Shown piece by piece: positions 1 to 7,743 of a stretch of 35,225 bases of DNA (its first letter is position 1; the number at the start of each line of letters is the position of its first letter). This stretch comes from Geobacter sp. UBA698. Lineage in GTDB: Bacteria; Desulfobacterota; Desulfuromonadia; Geobacterales; Pseudopelobacteraceae. Position numbers and translations under genes: made by a program. The DNA lies in the NCBI GenBank assembly GCA_002298925.1, contig DBMM01000051.1:1-35225 (forward strand), read 5' to 3'. Under the pieces are notes generated by a model. That model ran no database searches and was not told the origin of the DNA. It saw nothing but the letters and a program-made list of their open reading frames with translations.

Positions 1-2
1 CT

Positions 3-473
3 AATGGAAATTGTGAGAATGTAACTGCCCCGGTTGACCTGAGTGGCGAGGATGGCTGGGTTCCATTCGATGCGCCTTCGCTGGTGGGGGAATCACTGCG
101 TTTTGTTTCTGGCGACCCAAACGGCAACCGCTTTAGGGCTCGCTACTACCGTGACATCGAGCAGCATCTCCATGCGCGTATCTGGTTTGGGCCCGAAACT
201 GAAGGCCCTCCGGGACACGCCCATGGCGGCTCAGTGGCTGCGGTGATGGACGAGGCGTTGGGATTGGCCGCCTGGGCGGTGGGTTATCCGGTCGTGGTTG
301 GCAACCTGAATGTTAGCTTCCGCAATATGCTTCCGCTGCAGAAAGTAGTGACAGTAGAAAGTCGGGTTGTTTCGGTCGAAGGTCGCAAGATAATGGTACA
401 TGGCCGTATCTTCAGCGGTGAGACCGTCTATGCCGAAGGGGAGTGCCTCTGCATTACCATTCCGGGGAAATGA
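3..473 (+). CDS. PaaI-family hotdog thioesterase, 5' end outside the window
   Basis: Likely acyl-CoA thioesterase of the PaaI/hotdog group, which hydrolyses acyl- or aryl-CoA thioesters in the cytoplasm. The hotdog signature GHAHGGSVAAVMDEALG carries the expected Gly-rich helix start and Asp/Glu pair; a YPVVVGNLNVSFRNMLP strand follows. The only start codon in view is a GTG at 84, which has no Shine-Dalgarno sequence. The frame stays open to the left edge, and the upstream translation (DGWVPFDAPSLVGESLRF) resembles the N-terminus of this family, so the gene almost certainly begins upstream of the window. Substrate cannot be deduced. About 200 nt without an evident gene or terminator follow before the kinase. 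Confidence 0.75.
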   Translation, partial: NGNCENVTAPVDLSGEDGWVPFDAPSLVGESLRFVSGDPNGNRFRARYYRDIEQHLHARIWFGPETEGPPGHAHGGSVAAVMDEALGLAAWAVGYPVVVGNLNVSFRNMLPLQKVVTVESRVVSVEGRKIMVHGRIFSGETVYAEGECLCITIPGK

Positions 474-677
474 CCTTTAGCTGCTGATCGGGGTCGTCCT
501 CCGCAGCGTTTTATATAGGGGATGGTTACCGAATTAAGGCCATCCATTAATCCTGGGTTTTTTGCCATTGGTCGGAGATTTATTTTGTGTAAAACCGTCT
601 AAAGCTGGTAGCCTTTAACAGTGAGTGCAATCAATATGAATCAGTCAGAATGCTGATCTTGTTCGTTTGAGGGTTCT

Positions 678-2957
678 ATGCGCATTCAATCGCTCAAACA
701 GTTCATGAGAACCTATGGAGTTATTATGACCGTGGTCTGGACAATGGTCATAGTGGCAGTGGCATCTATAACGCTCTATATTCAACACCAAGGGACCGTA
801 AAAATCGCTGATCACGAAGCCCGGGGATATTATCTGATCGATCAGGCCTACCGGGCCTGGGTTACGAGTGTAGGCGGAGTGTATGCTTCTTTGGACAAGG
901 TTGCGCCCAATCCGCATTTAATTGTTCCTCGACGTGACGTTGTCACGACGGATGGACAGCGTCTGACACTCATCAATCCAGCCTATATGACGCGAATGGT
1001 GTTTGAGTCACTGATGACGACATCGGACACTCCTGTCATCAGCAAACTGACCAGTCTCCAGCCATTGAATCCGATTAATATGCCGGATAAGTGGGAGCGA
1101 GAAGCCCTGACGGCCATTGAAAATGGCAAAATTAACTATCGTTCCGAAGTGGTTATTCTGAATGGTGCCCCCTATCTGCGGATGATTTCGAAGTTTACCA
1201 CCGAAGAGGCCTGTCTTAATTGCCACGCGCAGCAGGGTTATCATCTGGGAGATGTTAGGGGGGCGATCAGTATTTCGGTTCCATTCAGCAGTTATTCTCA
1301 GGCGGAATCCAGGGTGCGTAACAATATTGTCGCCGGTTATCTGCTGCTATGGGGGATTGGCTGCATGGGCATCACAATCTCTGCACGGCGCCGTTTCTTG
1401 TTTGAGGAAAAGATCCGCAGCAGTGAGCAGAAGTTCCGCACAGTCTGTGACTGGACTCAGGACTGGGAGTACTGGGCAGATCCCCGTGGCGTGATGCTGT
1501 ATGTTTCTCCGTCATGCGAGCAGATAACAGGTTATGGTTCCGTTGACTTTATCGGTGACCCGGATCTGATCAACCGGATTATTCATCCCGAAGACCGGGA
1601 ACTATGCGAACAGCACCACAGCCGCCTGCTGCCTGATCCACGGAGCGGAGCAGCCGAGATGGAATTCCGCATCATCAGAAAAAACGGTGATGTGCGCTGG
1701 ATTCATCATGTCTGTCGAGCGGTTTTTTCCGGCAGTGACTATCTTGGTAGACGAGCCTCCAATCGCGACGTGACTGAAATAAAAAAAGCCGAGGAAGGCC
1801 GGCACAGGCTGGAACAGCAGATGCTCCATGTCCAGAAACTTGAGAGTCTGGGGGTTCTCGCCGGAGGCATAGCCCATGATTTCAATAATCTGCTGCTTGC
1901 CATTACGGGAAACGCCAGTCTGGCCCTCAGGCGGATAACTCCCGGGGCGCCGGCCGAGCACCATCTCAAGCAAATTGAGGCAGCAGCTGACAAGGCAGCA
2001 GACCTGGCCCGGCAGATGCTGGCCTATTCCGGCAAAGGGGCCTTTCTGTTTCAGGCGGTTGACCTCAATCGGCTTGTCGAGGAAATGACGACCATGCTCG
2101 ACGTTTCCATCTCCAAAAAGGCGGCTCTCCGTTTTTATCTGACAAAGCCGCTTCCTCCCATTGAGGCGGATGTTACCCAGATTCAGCAGATCATCATGAA
2201 TCTGATCATCAATGCTTCCGAGGCTATTGGTGAAAAAAACGGCGTGATTTTGATTTCCACCGGGTGCATGGAATGCGATCGGAAGTATCTGTCTGAAACC
2301 TGGCTGGTGGAGAATCTTCAGGAAGGGCCGTATGTCTATCTGGAGGTGTCCGACAATGGCTGCGGTATGGACCGCAGTACCTTAGAGAGAGTATTCGAGC
2401 CGTTTTTCACCACCAAATTTACGGGACGCGGGTTGGGAATGGCTGCCATTCTCGGTATTATCAGGGGGCACAAGGGAGCCATCAAGGTCTACAGCGAACC
2501 CGGCCAGGGCAGCACTTTCAAAATTCTGCTGCCAGCCGGCCAGCGACCGGTGGAATTGGCCGGCACGGTCAATACCGGAAGCGGCTGGCGCGGAAGCGGT
2601 ACGGTGCTACTGGTTGATGACGAGGAATCGATCCGGGACGTTGGTTCCGAAATGCTCAGGGAGCTTGGTTTTAACGTGGTCTGCGCGCTGGACGGCACTG
2701 ACGCCCTGCATATATACCGACAAAGGCAGGACGAGATCGGGCTGGTAATATTGGATCTGACGATGCCCACCATGAGCGGTGATGAGACGTTCCGCGAACT
2801 GCGCAGGATTAATCCCAACGTGCAGGTGGTCATGTCCAGCGGTTTCAGCGCACAGGAGGTTTCCCAGAAGTTAATGGGCAAAGGGTTGGTCGGTTTTGTG
2901 CAAAAACCTTATAACATTTCAAAGCTACAGGATATATTGAGCCGCATCAATTCGTAA
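678..2957 (+). CDS. Membrane hybrid sensor histidine kinase with heme-binding (DUF3365/Tll0287-like) sensor, PAS and receiver domains
   Basis: A 759-aa sensor kinase. A transmembrane helix at about residues 14-35 and a second at about 215-235 enclose an exported sensor domain. That domain contains a c-type heme motif CLNCH (C179, C182, H183), as in DUF3365/Tll0287-like sensors, so it probably reads redox state or a small ligand. A PAS domain (about 250-370) follows, then HisKA with phospho-acceptor H400 in GGIAHDFNN. The HATPase has an N-box around N508, DNGCGMD at 559-565 and a GRGLGMA lid near 583. The C-terminal receiver domain (about 641-757) has acidic residues VDDEE at 646-650, phospho-acceptor D693 and K743. 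The start ATG follows GAGG at a suitable distance. No partner regulator is adjacent, so output probably goes through phosphorelay to a distant protein. Confidence 0.9.
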   Translation: MRIQSLKQFMRTYGVIMTVVWTMVIVAVASITLYIQHQGTVKIADHEARGYYLIDQAYRAWVTSVGGVYASLDKVAPNPHLIVPRRDVVTTDGQRLTLINPAYMTRMVFESLMTTSDTPVISKLTSLQPLNPINMPDKWEREALTAIENGKINYRSEVVILNGAPYLRMISKFTTEEACLNCHAQQGYHLGDVRGAISISVPFSSYSQAESRVRNNIVAGYLLLWGIGCMGITISARRRFLFEEKIRSSEQKFRTVCDWTQDWEYWADPRGVMLYVSPSCEQITGYGSVDFIGDPDLINRIIHPEDRELCEQHHSRLLPDPRSGAAEMEFRIIRKNGDVRWIHHVCRAVFSGSDYLGRRASNRDVTEIKKAEEGRHRLEQQMLHVQKLESLGVLAGGIAHDFNNLLLAITGNASLALRRITPGAPAEHHLKQIEAAADKAADLARQMLAYSGKGAFLFQAVDLNRLVEEMTTMLDVSISKKAALRFYLTKPLPPIEADVTQIQQIIMNLIINASEAIGEKNGVILISTGCMECDRKYLSETWLVENLQEGPYVYLEVSDNGCGMDRSTLERVFEPFFTTKFTGRGLGMAAILGIIRGHKGAIKVYSEPGQGSTFKILLPAGQRPVELAGTVNTGSGWRGSGTVLLVDDEESIRDVGSEMLRELGFNVVCALDGTDALHIYRQRQDEIGLVILDLTMPTMSGDETFRELRRINPNVQVVMSSGFSAQEVSQKLMGKGLVGFVQKPYNISKLQDILSRINS

Positions 2958-3011
2958 CCGACCGATGCATGCTTGCAGCCAAGTTGAGAATAATTGAGAA
3001 AGGTTATGTGT

Positions 3012-3620
3012 ATGTTTGTCAGAATTCACCCCGAACAGCCCCAGGCCCGGTTGATAACCCAGGTTGTGCAGTGTCTGCGTGACGGAGGCATCATCGCCTA
3101 TCCCACCGATACCACGTATGGCATCGGATGTTCCATTTTTAACAAAAAAGGGATTGAGCGTATCTATCAGATGAAGCAGAGGGAACAAAAAAAACCCTTT
3201 TCATTCATCTGCCCCGATATATCCGAGGTGGCCCGTTTCTGCCGCGTCAGCAATACCGCTTTCAAGATCATTAAGCGCTATCTGCCAGGGCCGTATACGT
3301 TTGTACTGGAGGCCACCCGTGATGTGCCCGACCTGCTTGTTACGAGACAAAAAACGGTCGGCATCCGCATCCCCGATAACCGGATTTGTCTGGATATAGT
3401 GCAGATGCTGGGCAATCCGATCGTAACCACCAGTGCCAATCTCTCCGGTGAGGAGCCCACGGCCGACCCTTCTTTCATAGATGACATCTTTAGCGGCAGG
3501 CTGGACATGATCGTGGATGGAGGCATACTGACTACGGACGTCAGTTCGGTGGTCAGTCTTGTCGGTGATACCCCTGAAGTCCTCAGGGTGGGCATGGGGG
3601 ATGTTTCATGGTGCTCCTGA
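3012..3620 (+). CDS. L-threonylcarbamoyladenylate synthase family protein (YrdC/Sua5/YciO)
   Basis: YrdC-domain protein. The family makes threonylcarbamoyl-AMP from threonine, bicarbonate and ATP for the t6A37 tRNA modification; YciO paralogues have less certain roles. Visible motifs are YPTDTTYGIGC near the N-terminus, the basic nucleotide-binding stretch KQREQKKPFSF, LPGPYTFVL, GIRIPD and the conserved TTSANLSGE. At 202 aa it is the short single-domain form without the Sua5 C-terminal domain. I chose the ATG at 3012 because GAGAAAGG lies about 8 nt upstream. An ATG at 3006 and a TTG at 2994 are in frame, but they sit too close to or before that site. The downstream small membrane protein follows within 30 nt and is probably cotranscribed. 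Confidence 0.85.
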   Translation: MFVRIHPEQPQARLITQVVQCLRDGGIIAYPTDTTYGIGCSIFNKKGIERIYQMKQREQKKPFSFICPDISEVARFCRVSNTAFKIIKRYLPGPYTFVLEATRDVPDLLVTRQKTVGIRIPDNRICLDIVQMLGNPIVTTSANLSGEEPTADPSFIDDIFSGRLDMIVDGGILTTDVSSVVSLVGDTPEVLRVGMGDVSWCS

Positions 3621-3647
3621 CGTTTGTTGCAGCCAAGGGTGGCGGCA

Positions 3648-4007
3648 ATGCGTAAGCGCACCATTCGCAACGGAATGCGCCTGCTTCTGGCTGCCTTGCT
3701 GCTGATTATTCTGGCCAGTTTCTTTCATGGCAGCATTGCTGACCTGTTTAATTTTTCTCCTGTATCCGAACAGCGGTTCTACCGCTTGGGGATTTTCTGG
3801 GCGGCTGCCATTGGCGGTTACGGTGTCGTACTGGCGGCATTCGGTTTTGTGCTGCCGACCAACATCAGGGATTCAGGAGTGCGAGTTTTACCGGTATTTA
3901 TAATGATTATGGTGTTGGTGGTGATCTTTTTCTATCTGTTTGTGACATCCTTTACCGAACCGGTTGAGCAGCAGCGACTTTCTCCTGGAACCAGTATCAC
4001 GATTTGA
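3648..4007 (+). CDS. Small inner-membrane protein, function unknown
   Basis: A 119-aa protein with a basic N-terminus (MRKRTIRNGMR) and three predicted hydrophobic helices, at roughly residues 10-28, 45-70 and 83-105. A polar tail follows. I do not recognise a family. The ATG at 3648 follows AGGGTGG at good distance; an in-frame TTG at 3624 would add eight residues but has no ribosome site. It lies 27 nt after the YrdC gene and probably shares its transcript. No catalytic motif is visible, so no function is assigned. Confidence 0.65.
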   Translation: MRKRTIRNGMRLLLAALLLIILASFFHGSIADLFNFSPVSEQRFYRLGIFWAAAIGGYGVVLAAFGFVLPTNIRDSGVRVLPVFIMIMVLVVIFFYLFVTSFTEPVEQQRLSPGTSITI

Positions 4008-4054
4008 GAATGTTCTTATTGTTCACAAACTTGGTGATTTTGTCAGCATAATTA

Positions 4055-4080
4055 ACTTGACTCAAATAGGTGTAAAATGT
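4055..4080 (+). promoter_or_regulatory. Possible Rrf2-family (IscR/CymR-like) operator upstream of metY
   Basis: The stretch contains ACTTGACTCAAATAGGT followed by an A/T-rich half site. It resembles the IscR type-1-like pattern (TTGACT, A/T spacer, AGTC..). The left half fits well and the right half only partly. The position, about 45-65 nt before a sulfur-assimilation gene, suits control by a cysteine- or Fe-S-responsive Rrf2 regulator. The TTGACT could equally be a -35 box, though no good -10 lies 17 nt downstream. Weak evidence. Confidence 0.25.
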
Positions 4081-4121
4081 AGTTTTTAAAGAAACATAAT
4101 TCTCACATAACTGGAGGAACC

Positions 4122-5405
4122 ATGGAAGCCAAGCATTCGATCGAAACACTTATGTTGCACGCGGGACAGTCTCCAGACCCGGCCAGCCTGTCACGGGCGG
4201 TACCGATTTACCAGACCAGTTCGTATGTTTTCAAGAATTCGGAGCATGCTGCCAATCTTTTCGGTCTCAAGGAATTCGGCAATATCTATACCCGCATCAT
4301 GAACCCAACCACTGATGTTCTCGAACAGCGACTGGCAGCCCTTGACGGTGGTGTTGGTGCCCTGGCGGTTGCTTCGGGGCAGGCGGCCATCACCTATGCC
4401 GTACTCAACATAGCCAAGGCCGGCGACAACATCGTTTCCACCAACTACCTGTACGGCGGTACCTATAACCTGTTTCACTACACCCTGCCGCGCCTGGGGA
4501 TTACCGTAAAGTTCGTGGATACCTCCGATCCGGAAAACGTGCGCAGCGCCATTGACGACCGCACTCGACTGGTCTATACCGAATCCGTCGGCAACCCCAA
4601 AAACAATGTGGATGATTTCGAAGAGATCGGACGTATTGCCCATGCCGCCGGAATCCCTTATGTGGTTGACAACACCGTGACCACCGCCTACCTGTTCAAG
4701 CCTCTAGAGCATGGCGCCGATATTGTGGTCTATTCGCTGACCAAATTCATCGGCGGTCACGGCACCAGCATTGGCGGCGCGGTTGTGGATGGCGGCAAGT
4801 TCCCTTGGAACAACGGCAAATTCCCCGAATTCACCGAGCCGGATCCATCCTATCACGGCCTGAAATACTGGGAAGCTCTGGGCAACCTTTCCTACATTCT
4901 CAAGATGAGGGTTACACTGCTGCGCGACACCGGGGCCTGCCTGTCTCCGTTCAATGCCTTCCAGTTCCTGCAGGGGCTGGAAACCCTGCATGTTCGCATG
5001 CCACGTCATGTGGATAATGCCCGTGCCGTGGCGGCATGGCTGGAGAAGCACCCCCTGGTTTCATGGGTCAACTATCCTGGTCTTGCCTGTCACAAGGATA
5101 ATGCCCGGGCGCTCAAATATCTGACCAAAGGGGAGGGGGCCATTATCGGCTTCGGTATCAAGGGCGGTCTGGAAACCGCCAAGAAGTTCATCGATAACGT
5201 TAAACTACTGTCGCACCTGGCCAATATCGGCGATGCCAAGTCTCTGGTGATCCATCCCGCTTCCACGACGCATCAGCAGCTGAGCGAGGAAGAACAGATC
5301 GCTTCAGGAGTCACCTCCGATTTCATCCGCCTTTCCATCGGAATTGAAAACATTGACGATATTATCGGCGATATCCAGCAGGCGCTGGAGGCGTCACAAA
5401 AATAA
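4122..5405 (+). CDS. metY: O-acetylhomoserine sulfhydrylase / aminocarboxypropyltransferase
   Basis: PLP enzyme of the Cys/Met metabolism family. It condenses O-acetylhomoserine with sulfide (or methanethiol) to give homocysteine (or methionine). The 427-aa length is normal for MetY and longer than typical MetB/MetC. Seen: YTRIMNPTTDVLEQRLAALDGG, the ASGQAAITYA phosphate-binding stretch, NTVTTAYLFKPLEHGAD, and the Schiff-base lysine K208 in YSLTKFIGGHGTSIGG. The C-terminal LSIGIENIDDIIGDIQQAL is typical. The ATG is preceded by GGAGG (4113-4117). It stands alone as a monocistronic unit: a 114-nt leader region precedes it and an intrinsic terminator follows 41 nt after the stop. Confidence 0.92.
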   Translation: MEAKHSIETLMLHAGQSPDPASLSRAVPIYQTSSYVFKNSEHAANLFGLKEFGNIYTRIMNPTTDVLEQRLAALDGGVGALAVASGQAAITYAVLNIAKAGDNIVSTNYLYGGTYNLFHYTLPRLGITVKFVDTSDPENVRSAIDDRTRLVYTESVGNPKNNVDDFEEIGRIAHAAGIPYVVDNTVTTAYLFKPLEHGADIVVYSLTKFIGGHGTSIGGAVVDGGKFPWNNGKFPEFTEPDPSYHGLKYWEALGNLSYILKMRVTLLRDTGACLSPFNAFQFLQGLETLHVRMPRHVDNARAVAAWLEKHPLVSWVNYPGLACHKDNARALKYLTKGEGAIIGFGIKGGLETAKKFIDNVKLLSHLANIGDAKSLVIHPASTTHQQLSEEEQIASGVTSDFIRLSIGIENIDDIIGDIQQALEASQK

Positions 5406-5446
5406 CAATGTTTACCTGTACCGGCTGAATTTTAGCAAAGATTCAG

Positions 5447-5474
5447 GGCAACCCTTGTGGTTGCCTTTTTTTTT
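5447..5474 (+). terminator. Rho-independent terminator after metY
   Basis: A perfect 7-bp stem GGCAACC/GGTTGCC with a 5-nt loop (CTTGT) is followed directly by nine T residues. It separates metY from the queD operon. Confidence 0.92.
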
Positions 5475-5522
5475 GTGTAATATCCATCCACTTCATCATT
5501 ACTTTTTATTGCAGGAGTTTTC

Positions 5523-5891
5523 ATGTACAGACTGACCATACGCACCAGCTTTGCCGCTGCGCATAATCTGATCAACTACCAGGGGGACTGTGAAAATCTG
5601 CACGGCCACAACTGGAAGGTAGATGTAGCAGTTATTGCCAATGAACTGGACAAGGCCGGGCTCGGCATTGACTTCAAGGTGCTCAAGCGGGATGCCGGCA
5701 TCATCATTAATGAACTCGATCACAAGTATCTGAACGATAATCCCGCTTTTCGTGATATCTCCCCGTCATCCGAACACATTTCGCGTTACTTGTATCAACG
5801 CCTGTCCGAGCGCCTCAACAATGATAATATCAAGGTGGATTCGGTAACCGTGTGGGAGTCGGACAACGCTTCGGCCTGCTATTATGAGTGA
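5523..5891 (+). CDS. queD: 6-carboxy-5,6,7,8-tetrahydropterin synthase (QueD)
   Basis: QueD converts 7,8-dihydroneopterin triphosphate to 6-carboxytetrahydropterin, the first dedicated step of 7-deazaguanine (preQ0/queuosine) synthesis. The 122-aa protein shows the zinc ligands H14 (AAAHNL), H27 and H29 (LHGHNW). It also has the catalytic C23 in GDCENLHGH, LDHKYLND, the SSEH segment with E84, and the terminal VWESDNAS. The start follows AGGAG at good spacing. The stop overlaps the queE start by 8 nt, implying translational coupling. PTPS-type paralogues exist, but the Cys just before LHGH and the adjacent queE favour QueD. Confidence 0.92.
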   Translation: MYRLTIRTSFAAAHNLINYQGDCENLHGHNWKVDVAVIANELDKAGLGIDFKVLKRDAGIIINELDHKYLNDNPAFRDISPSSEHISRYLYQRLSERLNNDNIKVDSVTVWESDNASACYYE

Positions 5892-6636
5892 AGTACTCTC
5901 TGTCTGCGAGATGTTCTCCTCGATTCAGGGGGAGGGTTTTCTGGCAGGGAGGCGACAGGTCTTTGTTCGTCTTGCCGAGTGCAATCTGGATTGCCGTTAC
6001 TGTGATACCTCGTTTGAAAAAAGCGACAGTTGCCGCATGGAACTGGAGCCCGGCTCAAATTCATTCGAGCTGGTTCCCCAGCCACTCTCGTCGAGTACCA
6101 TTATTGAAACTATCATCGAGTGGAAGTCCCTGCTGCCCGGGGCTCACCATTCCATCAGCCTGACCGGCGGTGAACCGCTGCTTTCTGCAGATGCTCTTGC
6201 TTGCTTGCTTCCGGAGATGCGCAGGCTGCTGCCGCTCCATCTGGAAACCAACGGCACCATGCATCTTGCTCTTGGACAGATTATTCAGCATATCGATTAT
6301 ATCAGCATGGACATGAAGCTGCCCTCCACGTCGGGATGTACCGAGCACCTGTGGGAACTGCACCGTCTTTTTCTGCAGACCGCCCAGGCTGCCGGCAATG
6401 TATCGGTCAAGGTAGTGGTGGGTGAACAGTCTGGTCTGGACGAGATCGGTCAGGTCTGTGCCATCATGGCCAAAATTGATCCCGCAATCCCGCTGTTTAT
6501 TCAGCCGTTGACGCTTCCGGGCGGCAAGGTAGGCATCAGCGCCGTGCATCTGCTGCGTCTGCAGGCAAACGCTGCCGCGCAACTGGCCGATGTCAGAGTG
6601 ATTCCGCAAATGCATACGATGCTGGGGGTGCTGTGA
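5884..6636 (+). CDS. queE: 7-carboxy-7-deazaguanine synthase, radical SAM (QueE)
   Basis: QueE is the radical-SAM enzyme that ring-contracts 6-carboxytetrahydropterin to 7-carboxy-7-deazaguanine. The N-terminal signature MFSSIQGEGFLAGRRQVFVR is followed by the cluster motif C33-x3-C37-x2-C40 (CNLDCRYCDTSF). SLTGGEPLL provides the SAM-contacting GGEP, and LETNGT and MDMKLPS follow. Length (250 aa) is at the long end for the family. It overlaps queD by 8 nt and the next gene by 4 nt (GTGA). QueC and QueF are not in this window, so the pathway must be completed elsewhere. Confidence 0.92.
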   Translation: MSEVLSVCEMFSSIQGEGFLAGRRQVFVRLAECNLDCRYCDTSFEKSDSCRMELEPGSNSFELVPQPLSSSTIIETIIEWKSLLPGAHHSISLTGGEPLLSADALACLLPEMRRLLPLHLETNGTMHLALGQIIQHIDYISMDMKLPSTSGCTEHLWELHRLFLQTAQAAGNVSVKVVVGEQSGLDEIGQVCAIMAKIDPAIPLFIQPLTLPGGKVGISAVHLLRLQANAAAQLADVRVIPQMHTMLGVL

Positions 6637-7358
6637 TCATTGCCGAGATGACCATGACCGAATTCTCGGAAGGGCTCAGTCGCTCGAAAACAGTGCTGAT
6701 CCCGTTCGGCTCGCTTGAGGAGCATGGCCCGCACCTGCCGCTGGCAACAGACACTCTGGAAGCCTATGAGGTCTGCCGCAAGGCGGCCGACCTGACCCCC
6801 TTGTTCGTGGCACCGCCCGTGCATTACGGTAACTGCCGCTCGAGCGCCTGCCATCCGGGCACCGTCTCGATCTCAACTGCCACGCTGAAGATGCTCTTCA
6901 AGGATATCGTCCGTTCACTGCGGGGACAGGGGTTGAAAAATTTCGTTGCCCTGTCCGGCCATGCCGGTGGTGCCCACTGCATGGCGCTTCAGGATGCAGG
7001 GGAGGAGCTGATCGCTGAATACTCCGATATTGAAATAGCGGTGGTTACGGAGTTTCAGCTGGCCCGGGATGAGGGCAGGGGACTGATCGAGACCCCTGGG
7101 GACTGCCATGCCGGCGAGATCGAAACTTCCCGGATTCTGCACAGTCACCCCCACCTGGTAAAAGGAAGTGCCCCACGGGAGTTCCCCTCTTTTCCTGCCG
7201 GTCTGCTGGTGCGGGACAAACGCCGCTTCTGGCCGGGCGGGGTCTGGGGCGATCCGGGTAAGGCTTCGGCTGAAAAGGGGAGTCTGCTGGAGGAACTGGT
7301 GGTGCGCAAACTGGTGGAACTTGTGAAGGCACTCGAGGCTTGTCGTGAAAACAACTGA
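6633..7358 (+). CDS. Creatininase-family amidohydrolase
   Basis: Member of the creatininase/MftE/ArfB superfamily of metal-dependent amidohydrolases, cytoplasmic, 241 aa. Probable metal ligands are E29 and H31 (SLEEHGPHLPLATD), D40, H110 and E162 (HAGEIETS). Two departures are visible: the usual NGHGGN loop reads SGHAGG here, and ATD replaces GTD. It starts with GTG overlapping the queE stop by 4 nt and overlaps the next gene by 14 nt. The substrate is therefore more likely connected with pterin/deazaguanine or nucleotide metabolism (ArfB-like deformylation is one possibility) than with creatinine. That link is inference from context only. Confidence 0.8.
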   Translation: MIIAEMTMTEFSEGLSRSKTVLIPFGSLEEHGPHLPLATDTLEAYEVCRKAADLTPLFVAPPVHYGNCRSSACHPGTVSISTATLKMLFKDIVRSLRGQGLKNFVALSGHAGGAHCMALQDAGEELIAEYSDIEIAVVTEFQLARDEGRGLIETPGDCHAGEIETSRILHSHPHLVKGSAPREFPSFPAGLLVRDKRRFWPGGVWGDPGKASAEKGSLLEELVVRKLVELVKALEACRENN

Positions 7359-7743
7359 AAATGTGATTCGGGAGCATGTCCTTGCGGATGGTCTCAGGGT
7401 GGTGGTTTGTGATGCGACCAGTCACTATTACGGCGGCTACTATCATGTCTGCCTGCTGATCCAGGCTGATGTTGCGCTGGATTCCGCCTGGTTCGATTCT
7501 CCCGCAACCTGCGCTGATGCCCGCCAACGGCTGGGCGGCTCTGTCCGCTTTGCGAGGAAACTGGAAAAGATGGCTGTGCCGGAAAGCGATCTGGAAGCGG
7601 TGCGTCAATCCTTGCTGGAAAGTTACGAAAAGAACGTGCTCCCCTATGTGGCGCATGGAAATTTTCCGCGCCGGTTTGTGCTGAGCGAATACACGAAGGC
7701 TCTCCAGTCCCCGACATCAAAAAGGAAGTTCAGGCATGGCTGA
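7345..7743 (+). CDS. Conserved small protein of unknown function in the queD-rlmD operon
   Basis: A 132-aa soluble protein with no family I can name. The N-terminus (REHVLADGLRVVVCDATSHYYGGYYHVCLLIQADV) looks like a beta-rich sheet. The middle (GGSVRFARKLEKMAVPESDLEAVRQSLLESYEKNVLPYVAHGNFPRRFV) is helical and charged. It starts with GTG inside the creatininase gene (14-nt overlap) and ends 8 nt inside rlmD. This double overlap makes it very likely translated. Codon use matches its neighbours. Confidence 0.7.
   Translation: MKTTENVIREHVLADGLRVVVCDATSHYYGGYYHVCLLIQADVALDSAWFDSPATCADARQRLGGSVRFARKLEKMAVPESDLEAVRQSLLESYEKNVLPYVAHGNFPRRFVLSEYTKALQSPTSKRKFRHG

Noticed and set aside
4008..4121. SAM-type riboswitch before metY
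   Set aside because: The leader is short and shows none of the conserved paired elements or an adjoining terminator.
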